Assembly: GCA_007134625.1 (NCBI GenBank) | Contig: SLKL01000376.1 | Location: forward strand, 1 to 12,946 | DNA from: Saprospiraceae bacterium | GTDB taxonomy: Bacteria; Bacteroidota; Bacteroidia; Chitinophagales; Saprospiraceae | Direction of reading: 5' to 3' | Length of the DNA: 12,946 nucleotides | Shown: piece by piece, positions 1 through 5,458 of the stretch | How the letters are laid out: every line of letters starts with the position of its first letter | Numbering within the stretch: the first letter of the stretch is position 1 | Made by a program: the position numbers and the translations under genes | Notes under the pieces: generated by a model | What the model was told of the DNA's origin: nothing | Databases searched by the model: none | Seen by the model: the letters and a program-made list of their open reading frames with translations, nothing else

Positions 1-178
1 AAAAAATTGAAAAAAAACCAATCGAAAAAGCTTGTATTGGTTTAACATCAGACCAATATCCAAGTACAATGCCCAATGGAACAATTATCCACCATGATAT
101 TATTTTACTGATAAGAATAGTAGCAAAAAGTGCAATCAAGCTAATCAGTATGATTCTACCCTTAATCTTCTTTGTCAT
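1..178 (-). CDS. Partial small membrane protein, unknown function (5' end only)
   Basis: A reverse-strand reading frame starts at the ATG complementary to 176-178 and stays open for 59 codons to the left edge, so the C-terminus is missing. It begins MTKKIKGRII and is strongly hydrophobic, with two likely membrane spans at about residues 8-24 and 28-40 separated by a short serine/tryptophan stretch, and a third hydrophobic segment starting near residue 50. The lysine-rich N-terminus followed by hydrophobic residues fits an inner-membrane protein. An in-frame stop lies a little upstream (near 236) with no other ATG between, which supports this start. It is transcribed away from the gene at 501. 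I do not recognise a family. The frame could be chance, but its composition argues for a real protein. Confidence 0.55.
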   Translation of the reverse strand, partial: MTKKIKGRIILISLIALFATILISKIISWWIIVPLGIVLGYWSDVKPIQAFSIGFFSIF

Positions 179-500
179 ATTGATAAAAGGATTGGTGTTA
201 TGGTTAATGTGAATTTTCTGTAAAGATATAATTTAATCTGAACATCTCATTTAGCTTCAGGCTTCTAGTTTTTGGCGGCTGTACTTTTTGCACTATTTAA
301 AAACTACCGTACAACCCATTTTTTTAATTTAAAAAATAGAGATTATTTATTTGTCTAAGGAATATTAAATTTCTTATAAACCCAAAGTTAGCAGGCAATA
401 GCCAGCAGCCAAAAAAGATAATTAACCTTTAATTTACTCCAGGCATCTCTGAGTCATATTGTTTTTCGTTATATTTGAGTTCTAAAGTAAATTTAAGGCT
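179..500. other. AT-rich intergenic spacer between divergent genes
   Basis: This 322-base gap separates the leftward membrane-protein gene from the rightward gene at 501. It holds only very short reading frames. I see one promoter-like box next to 501 (listed separately), a weak reverse-strand near-match (TATCTTTA, complement of 221-228) that could serve the leftward gene, and an 8-bp inverted repeat (tagttttt at 266-273, its complement at 299-306) with a 25-nt loop and no obvious role. No RNA gene is recognisable. Confidence 0.5.
470..477 (+). promoter_or_regulatory. Bacteroidota-type -7 box upstream of the EEP gene
   Basis: TATATTTG matches TAnnTTTG exactly and ends 23 nt before the ATG at 501, which would give a short leader. 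No good TTG -33 element lies at the usual 19-21 nt spacing, so the call rests on the -7 box and its position. Confidence 0.45.
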
Positions 501-1568
501 ATGAAGGATTTTTTTCTAAGATCGGTATTAATTTTTTCCTTTGCCGGTTTTGGGTTATTGTTGGTGAATGATTTGCAGGCACAAAGGCAGCAGTTTGAGG
601 TGGCCTGCATTGCTTTTTATAATGTCGAAAACCTGTTTGATACCATCAATAGTCCGGGTATTATGGACAGGGATTATACTCCGGAAGGTAGGTATAGGTG
701 GACTACAGAAAAGTATCACGATAAACTGGACAAATTAGCTGATGTGATTTCTTCTCTTGGAACTGACATATCCCCAATAGGTGCAGCTGTGGTCGGATTG
801 GCTGAAGTGGAAAACAGACTGGTTTTGGAAGATCTGGCCGCCCATCCAAAATTAGCAGACAGGAACTATCAGATTGCTCATTATGACTCCCCCGATTTCA
901 GGGGAATTGATAATGCGCTATTTTATAATCCTGACCTTTTTGAATACATATCTTCAAGACCTATACCTTTTGCTATGGAAAGGGAGGATGGTAGTTTTGA
1001 GCGGACAAGAGATGTACTTTTGGTAACAGGTAAGCTCATGGGTGAAAAAATTCATATCATGGTTAATCACTGGCCTAGTAGAAGAGGAGGTGAAGAGGCA
1101 ACTCGCTATAAAAGGGTTTTTGGAGCATCTCTTAACAGATCAGTGGTGGATAGCCTGAAAAAAGAAGATCCAATGACTAAAGTAATCATAATGGGAGATT
1201 TTAATGACGATCCCGTTAATCATAGCATCAAGGAGACACTTATGGCTATAGGCGATCAGGACAGAATGCAACCTCATCATATGTACAATCCATTTTATGA
1301 GCCTTTCAGAAGGGGGCTTGGAACAAATGCATGGAGAGACTCCTGGAGCCTGTTTGATCAGATTATTTTATCGTATGGATTAGTCAAAGAAAGAGGTGAT
1401 GGCTGGCGCTATTACAAGGCAGAAATCTACAACGAAAGGAGATTAGTTCAGCGAACAGGGCGTTTCGCGGGTTATCCCTTCAGGAGCTTTGCCGGCGGGC
1501 AATACATTGGGGGTTACAGCGATCACTTTCCGGTTTTTGTTTATCTGGTGAGACCCGTTCGGAATTGA
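501..1568 (+). CDS. Exported endonuclease/exonuclease/phosphatase (EEP) family protein
   Basis: The 355-residue product starts with a Sec signal peptide (basic start, hydrophobic core about 8-22, likely cleavage near AQA-Q at 25-28), so it acts outside the cytoplasm. The rest is one EEP-fold domain (DNase I/exonuclease III/sphingomyelinase superfamily). Its metal and catalytic motifs are all present in order: NVENLFD at 41-47, the GLAEVENR glutamate E102, NHWPSRRGG with H190, GDFND at 232-236 (D233, N235) and the terminal SDH at 340-342. The family hydrolyses phosphodiester bonds of nucleic acids or other phosphoesters. The substrate cannot be told from sequence; an extracellular nuclease scavenging DNA or phosphate is the natural guess. 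A helicase gene follows 9 nt downstream, suggesting co-transcription. No residue is missing and the length is normal for the Bacteroidota members. Confidence 0.9.
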   Translation: MKDFFLRSVLIFSFAGFGLLLVNDLQAQRQQFEVACIAFYNVENLFDTINSPGIMDRDYTPEGRYRWTTEKYHDKLDKLADVISSLGTDISPIGAAVVGLAEVENRLVLEDLAAHPKLADRNYQIAHYDSPDFRGIDNALFYNPDLFEYISSRPIPFAMEREDGSFERTRDVLLVTGKLMGEKIHIMVNHWPSRRGGEEATRYKRVFGASLNRSVVDSLKKEDPMTKVIIMGDFNDDPVNHSIKETLMAIGDQDRMQPHHMYNPFYEPFRRGLGTNAWRDSWSLFDQIILSYGLVKERGDGWRYYKAEIYNERRLVQRTGRFAGYPFRSFAGGQYIGGYSDHFPVFVYLVRPVRN

Positions 1569-1577
1569 TGCAAGCTA

Positions 1578-2870
1578 ATGGCAACGGAGGAAACACTAAT
1601 ACTTACCAATGAATTTCATGAAGCACTTGATCTGCTGAACAGTGACAGTAGCGAGCCTGTTTTTATCACTGGCTCAGCAGGTACTGGGAAATCCACTTTG
1701 CTTAAACTTTTTCGCGATTCTACCGACCAAAGAACTGTTTGTTTGGCACCCACCGGAGTAGCTGCATTAAATATAGGTGGACAAACCATTCACTCTTTTT
1801 TTGGTTTTCCACCACGACTATTGCAGCATGGAGATTTTAAGATCTGGAAAAATAAGAGGTTGATCAAAAAACTTGATACCATAATAATTGATGAAATTTC
1901 CATGGTTCGGGCTGATCTTTTAGATGCCATAGATTACTTCTTAAAGGAGGTGAGAAAATCCGAAGAACCTTTTGGAGGTATAAAAATGGTTTTCTTTGGA
2001 GATTTATTCCAACTGCCTCCTGTTGTAAGGAGTACTGAGGAAGGCATGTATTTTCGGACGGAATACGACAGTCCCTATTTTTTCTCTTCGCATGCTATTC
2101 AGGATGCAGGATTGCAAATCTATGAACTCAATGAAGTATTCCGGCAGCGAGACCCTGAGCTTATAGGTCTTTTGGGTCGATTTAGAAATCATATCTTCGA
2201 TCAGGATGATCTGGACAACATTAACGAGTGTGTTGACCCGCATTTTGTTTGTCCGGAATATTGTGTAACACTTGCAGGTAGAAATGCTACAGTAGATAGT
2301 ATTAACAGACATCAATTGAACCTTTTGGATGGTTTACCTTCGGCACTTACTGCTGAAATAAAGGGTAAGTTTTCTCCCTCAGCCTATCCCGCTGATAACG
2401 TATTGATGATGAAGCCTGGTGCTCAGGTGATTTTTTTGCGAAACGACCCGGAATTGCGCTTTGTAAACGGAAGCCTGGGTAAGGTCAGAGAAATTGCTGA
2501 TGATTATATTCTGGTAGATATTAAAGATGATGGCAATTCCAATTGTGTTGAGGTTAAGAAATTTAAATGGGATATGCTTGAGTATGAATTGTCCTCAGAT
2601 CGAAAAACCATAAAAAGCAAATCCGTAGGAGAATTCACTCAGTATCCGCTTAGATTAGCATGGGCACTGACTATTCACAAAGCTCAGGGGAAAACTTTTG
2701 ATCAGGTTTTTATTGATCTTAGTAGAGGAGGAGCTTTTGAATCAGGTCAAACCTATGTCGCATTGAGCAGGTGTAAAACAAAATCCGGTATAGTTTTAAA
2801 ACAAGCTTTGAGGAAAGAGGATATAAAAATTGATCATATGATTACCGAATTTTTTAAATATGGCGTATAA
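1578..2870 (+). CDS. PIF1/RecD-like superfamily 1B DNA helicase
   Basis: The 430-residue cytoplasmic protein carries the ordered motifs of an SF1B (5'-3') helicase: Walker A GSAGTGKST at 32-40, motif Ia with CLAPTGVAAL near 55-64 and the family-typical QTIHSFFG at 69-76, Walker B IIIDEIS at 102-108, motif III GDLFQLPPV at 141-149, and at the C-terminal end the UvrD_C_2-type motifs IHKAQGKT (366-373) and YVALSR (393-398). PIF1/Dda-type enzymes unwind DNA at forks or during recombination and repair. From general knowledge, many Bacteroidota homologues are longer, with C-terminal extensions such as HRDC; this one stops soon after motif VI, so it is the core helicase only. It begins 9 nt after the EEP stop codon with no visible terminator between. 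Whether the cytosolic helicase and exported phosphoesterase are functionally related is unclear. Confidence 0.9.
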   Translation: MATEETLILTNEFHEALDLLNSDSSEPVFITGSAGTGKSTLLKLFRDSTDQRTVCLAPTGVAALNIGGQTIHSFFGFPPRLLQHGDFKIWKNKRLIKKLDTIIIDEISMVRADLLDAIDYFLKEVRKSEEPFGGIKMVFFGDLFQLPPVVRSTEEGMYFRTEYDSPYFFSSHAIQDAGLQIYELNEVFRQRDPELIGLLGRFRNHIFDQDDLDNINECVDPHFVCPEYCVTLAGRNATVDSINRHQLNLLDGLPSALTAEIKGKFSPSAYPADNVLMMKPGAQVIFLRNDPELRFVNGSLGKVREIADDYILVDIKDDGNSNCVEVKKFKWDMLEYELSSDRKTIKSKSVGEFTQYPLRLAWALTIHKAQGKTFDQVFIDLSRGGAFESGQTYVALSRCKTKSGIVLKQALRKEDIKIDHMITEFFKYGV

Positions 2871-2910
2871 TTGTACTTTGAATTATCTGAAAAAGTAAAA
2901 CCACTGTATT

Positions 2911-3045
2911 ATGTCAAAGGAATTGAGAAAAGCCCGAAAAAGGGCGCGAATGAAAAAACAAAAGAATCAGTTTTTTAAGATTCTCGGTATAGTTGTAATT
3001 TGTCTTTTGTTGTTGTTATTTATAATATACATAACGAGTAGTTAA
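2911..3045 (+). CDS. Small basic single-span membrane protein (44 aa), unknown function
   Basis: An ATG at 2911, 40 nt after the helicase stop, opens a 44-codon frame ending in TAA at 3043-3045. The first 20 residues are dominated by lysine and arginine (for example ELRKARKRARMKKQKNQ at 4-20) and contain no hydrophobic run. Residues 21-41 are almost purely hydrophobic (isoleucine, valine, leucine, phenylalanine), followed by a short TSS tail. This is the layout of a small inner-membrane protein with its positive end in the cytoplasm. It fills a gap that would otherwise hold nothing. A TATAATTG near-match to the -7 consensus lies at 2866-2873, so it could be transcribed alone or with the helicase. 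I do not recognise a family; spurious translation cannot be excluded, but the clean basic/hydrophobic split is convincing. Confidence 0.6.
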   Translation: MSKELRKARKRARMKKQKNQFFKILGIVVICLLLLLFIIYITSS

Positions 3046-3106
3046 AAGTTGGTTTCGATTATTCTGTCAACTGTATTTTAGTGTAAAGTTAATATGTAAA
3101 CTAATT

Positions 3107-3127
3107 GGCAGTATGCTTTATGCTGCC
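3107..3127 (+). other. Short hairpin just upstream of miaE
   Basis: The 21 bases form an imperfect stem: GGCAG pairs with CTGCC, extended by T-G, A-T, T-A and G-T pairs around a 3-nt loop. It ends 16 nt before the ATG at 3144 and has no immediate T-run, so it looks more like a leader structure than a terminator. No function can be assigned. Confidence 0.3.
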
Positions 3128-3143
3128 CTTCTAAATTTTTATA

Positions 3144-3728
3144 ATGAAGTTAAACCTGGATATATTAGTACCAAGTAAGAAGGAATGGATTGAAGCGGTT
3201 ATATCTGATTTTGATGAATTTTTAAAAGACCATGCAGATTGTGAGCGTAAAGCTTCAGCCATGGCTATGAGTTTTGTCGCTAAATACCCCAATAGAGTTG
3301 AAATAATCCCGGAATTAATAGAGACAGCCGTTGAAGAGTTAGAACATTTTCAGCAAGTGTATGCCCTAATGGAAAAAAGGGGAATACAACTGCCACATCA
3401 AATGAAAGAAGACCCCTACGTTAAAGCCTTATTAAAAAAGTGTCATAGCGGAATTGAGGAAAGGTTCCTCGATCGGCTATTGATTGCTTCAGTGGTGGAA
3501 ACGAGAGGTGCCGAACGCTTTAAATTGGTTGAGGAAGCCTTGGAAGACCCTGAGTTAAAGCGTTTTTATAAAATGCTGTGGGTTTCGGAAGCTAAACACG
3601 GACATATCTTTGTAAAAATGGCCCTGAACTACTTTGATAAAGAGAAGGTATATGACAGGCTCGAATGGTGGATTGAACAAGAAAAAGAAGTTTTAGAGGG
3701 ACTTGAAATCAGAGCGGCTTTGCATTGA
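3144..3728 (+). CDS. miaE: tRNA-(ms2io6A)-hydroxylase, MiaE-type di-iron protein
   Basis: The 194-residue protein is a ferritin-like four-helix di-iron enzyme with the MiaE arrangement of ligands: E34 (in CERKA), E65xxH68 (in EELEHF), E119 (in VVETRGAERF) and E149xxH152 (in SEAKHGH). The length and the ETRGAERF and SEAKHGHIF signatures fit MiaE. Known family members use O2 to hydroxylate the isopentenyl group of ms2i6A at position 37, next to the anticodon, in tRNAs reading UNN codons; they depend on substrate made by MiaA and MiaB, not seen here. The protein is cytoplasmic with no signal peptide. It lies 98 nt after the small membrane-protein gene, is preceded by a hairpin, and probably has its own promoter. 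It converges with the SUI1-family gene on the other strand. Confidence 0.87.
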   Translation: MKLNLDILVPSKKEWIEAVISDFDEFLKDHADCERKASAMAMSFVAKYPNRVEIIPELIETAVEELEHFQQVYALMEKRGIQLPHQMKEDPYVKALLKKCHSGIEERFLDRLLIASVVETRGAERFKLVEEALEDPELKRFYKMLWVSEAKHGHIFVKMALNYFDKEKVYDRLEWWIEQEKEVLEGLEIRAALH

Positions 3729-3893
3729 TTTTCCTTTTTATTCCTTCATGTTTTCCCTTTTCCCACCATTAAGGCATTAAGCAGTGTAATTCCCGATTCC
3801 CTTAATATCATTTAATCCTTCTTAATTCCTTAAAGTTTCTCCGTTTTTGTCACCATTAGAGTACTTATCAGCAGCTGCAGTATCAGCAATTAA
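3729..3893. other. Pyrimidine-rich convergent spacer with a short direct repeat
   Basis: The gap between the converging miaE and SUI1-family genes is rich in C and T on the + strand (3729-3830), with recurring TTAATCC/TTAATTCC-like words that look like a degenerate simple repeat. TATCAGCA occurs twice 15 nt apart (3866-3873 and 3881-3888), just beyond the SUI1-family stop codon. I see no clear intrinsic terminator for either gene and no coding frame. Confidence 0.4.
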
Positions 3894-4265
3894 TTAACCA
3901 CCACTTTTTTTGACATTGGTATAGCCCTCTTTTTTTAGGAAATCAACAATTTTATCGCGTTGGTCACCTTGTATAATGAGCTGCTCGTCTTTATAAGAAC
4001 CACCGGTGCCGCAATAGTTTTTTATTGAACGAAGTAGATTTTCAATATCAGCTTCCGGGCCTTCGATCCCCTTTATGATAGAAACGGTTTTACCACCTCT
4101 GCCTTTTTTCTCAAGGTGGACTCTGATGGGAGCCGATTTGTCATTGGATTGATCCTGCTCATTATCTCCTTCCGAGAATAAATCCTTAAATGGGTTGAAT
4201 CCGGCAGGATTGGTTGTATATGCCAGTCTTCTCTCTTTATCCCGGTCTTTATTTTTCTTAGACAT
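3894..4265 (-). CDS. SUI1/eIF1-family translation initiation factor homologue (YciH-like)
   Basis: From the ATG at 4265 the product has 123 residues starting MSKKNKDRDKERR. A charged N-terminal third leads into a C-terminal SUI1 domain: IRVHLEKKGRGGKTVSII, then GIEG, an acidic helix and the family signature NYCGTGGSYKDEQLIIQGD, ending with DFLKKEGYTNVKK. Eukaryotic eIF1 checks start-codon selection; bacterial YciH-type proteins are thought to affect initiation fidelity, but their role is less settled. The frame could extend 20 residues upstream to an ATG at 4325. I reject that start because a near-consensus promoter (box 4294-4301, TTG 4323-4325, both on -) lies inside the extension and because MSKK followed by a basic stretch is the usual beginning of this family. 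The gene is divergent from the CtlX-type gene. Confidence 0.85.
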   Translation of the reverse strand: MSKKNKDRDKERRLAYTTNPAGFNPFKDLFSEGDNEQDQSNDKSAPIRVHLEKKGRGGKTVSIIKGIEGPEADIENLLRSIKNYCGTGGSYKDEQLIIQGDQRDKIVDFLKKEGYTNVKKSGG

Positions 4266-4293
4266 GCGACTTTTATTCGTTTTACAGTTGATA

Positions 4294-4325
4294 CAAATGT
4301 AATGAGAATACAATAATTTTTTCAA
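4294..4325 (-). promoter_or_regulatory. Promoter of the SUI1-family gene
   Basis: On the reverse strand TACATTTG (complement of 4294-4301) matches TAnnTTTG exactly, with TTG (complement of 4323-4325) 21 nt upstream as the -33 element. The start codon at 4265 is 28 nt downstream of the -7 box. Confidence 0.55.
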
Positions 4326-4335
4326 TTAAAAGAGC

Positions 4336-4343
4336 TACTTTTG
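4336..4343 (+). promoter_or_regulatory. -7 box of the CtlX-type gene promoter
   Basis: TACTTTTG matches TAnnTTTG exactly and ends 29 nt before the ATG at 4373. The expected -33 region (about 4311-4316) contains only a T-run, without TTG. It is back to back with the promoter of the SUI1-family gene, only about 34 bp between the two -7 boxes. Confidence 0.5.
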
Positions 4344-4372
4344 TCGGACATTTTAACAAGTTAAGGACTACG

Positions 4373-5305
4373 ATGCAAAAAGAAAGAAATTTTACGGATA
4401 AGGTCGTAATGGTGCGTCCTGCTCATTTTGGGTACAATCCCGAGACAGCTGAAAATAATGCTTTTCAAAGTGCGGAGGGTGCAGAAGATGTTTTAAAAAT
4501 CAAGAAAAAAGCTGAGCAGGAGTTTGATCAGTTGGTTGATAAGCTTAATTCAAAGGGGGTGCAGGTGTTGGTCTTTCAAGACAATCCGGAAGTGATCAAG
4601 CCTGATGCTGTTTTTCCGAATAATTGGTTTACTACTCATTCTGATGGCACCCTTGTAACCTATCCGATGTTTGCGGAGGCTCGAAGAAAAGAGCGGGATC
4701 CTGAACTTATTGAGGAACTAAAAAGCGATTTTATCATAAACAATCAGGTCGCTTTTGAAGCAAAAGAATGTGAAGACCGTTTTCTCGAGGGCACGGGCTC
4801 AATGATACTCGATAGAGAAAATAAGGTGGTTTACGCCTGTATTAGCGAAAGGACAGAAGAAAGGCTGTTAAATGAATGGGCAAAAAAAATGGGCTATCAA
4901 TCAGTTACTTTTACTGCCGTTGATCCTTCAGGTCTGCCGGTATATCACACCAACGTAATTATGACATTAGGCAAAGGTTTTGTAGTCTTATGCCTGGAAT
5001 GTATTCCTGATCAGGACGAAAAAGATAAATTGACGAAAGCCTTAAATGATCACGGCTACGAAATAGTAGAGATTACATTCGAACAGGTTAAGCAATTTGC
5101 AGGAAATATGTTGCAGCTTATTGGAAATGAAGATCAACCTGTTCTGGCAATGTCCTCTTCAGCTTTTAGGTCCCTTAAAGCTAATCAGAAAGAGCAAATT
5201 CTTTCTCATACTACTATAGTTCATTCTGATATTCCTACCATTGAAAAGTACGGTGGCGGTAGTGTTAGATGCATGATAGCTGAGAACTTTTTACCGGAAC
5301 AGTGA
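4373..5305 (+). CDS. ctlX: CtlX-type citrulline/guanidino-group hydrolase (amidinotransferase fold)
   Basis: The 310-residue cytoplasmic protein has the amidinotransferase/arginine-deiminase pentein fold. Visible motifs are the N-terminal MVRPAHFGYNPET (13-25), FPNNWF at 81-86, LEGTGSMILDR at 138-148, YHTNVIM at 191-197 with the probable catalytic H192, and the terminal GGGSVRCM with the expected nucleophile C300. These fit the group annotated as citrulline utilization hydrolase CtlX, formerly just arginine deiminase-related. Pentein enzymes form a covalent thiol adduct at the guanidino or ureido carbon. CtlX in Francisella is linked to citrulline breakdown; the substrate here is inferred only. 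No arginine-deiminase pathway partner (carbamate kinase, ornithine carbamoyltransferase, antiporter) is next to it. No obvious terminator follows before the receptor gene 153 nt downstream. Confidence 0.82.
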   Translation: MQKERNFTDKVVMVRPAHFGYNPETAENNAFQSAEGAEDVLKIKKKAEQEFDQLVDKLNSKGVQVLVFQDNPEVIKPDAVFPNNWFTTHSDGTLVTYPMFAEARRKERDPELIEELKSDFIINNQVAFEAKECEDRFLEGTGSMILDRENKVVYACISERTEERLLNEWAKKMGYQSVTFTAVDPSGLPVYHTNVIMTLGKGFVVLCLECIPDQDEKDKLTKALNDHGYEIVEITFEQVKQFAGNMLQLIGNEDQPVLAMSSSAFRSLKANQKEQILSHTTIVHSDIPTIEKYGGGSVRCMIAENFLPEQ

Positions 5306-5399
5306 TCATATTAAGCCATGTTTATATATCTAAAAAGTTGTTTTGTAAACTGTTAATATTCTGTATAAATAAACTTAATGTTTAATTAACAATAGTGCA

Positions 5400-5429
5400 T
5401 TGATTATTGGAAAAAGGCTTTTACTTTTG
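5400..5429 (+). promoter_or_regulatory. Promoter of the Oar-like receptor gene
   Basis: TTG at 5400-5402, a 19-nt spacer and TACTTTTG at 5422-5429 match the Bacteroidota -33/-7 consensus well. The -7 box ends 29 nt before the ATG at 5459. This is the best promoter in the window, in keeping with an abundant outer-membrane protein. Confidence 0.65.
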
Positions 5430-5454
5430 TAAAAATTTTCAAACCAATAATCAA
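5400..5454. repeat. Perfect 11-bp inverted repeat around the receptor promoter
   Basis: ttgattattgg at 5400-5410 is exactly complementary to ccaataatcaa at 5444-5454, with 33 nt between. The left arm includes the -33 TTG and should lie upstream of the transcription start; the right arm is in the short leader and ends 4 nt before the start codon. Because the left arm is probably not transcribed, an RNA hairpin is unlikely, and a DNA-binding dyad is the more natural reading. Confidence 0.5.
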
Positions 5455-5458
5455 AATT

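Noticed and set aside
266..306. 8-bp inverted repeat (tagttttt and its complement) in the left spacer as a terminator or operator
   Set aside because: AT-rich, with a 25-nt loop, no T-run and no clear relation to a gene end; plausible by chance.
2004..2315. 103-codon - strand frame inside the helicase gene
   Set aside because: Overlaps a helicase region that is continuous between motifs III and VI; no features of its own.
4266..4325. N-terminal extension (20 residues) of the SUI1-family protein
   Set aside because: It contains the gene's probable promoter, has atypical composition (YSHYICINC) and precedes a family-typical MSKK start.
5400..5454. Riboswitch or RNA hairpin reading of the inverted repeat before the receptor gene
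   Set aside because: The left arm covers the -33 element and should not be transcribed, so a leader RNA fold is unlikely.
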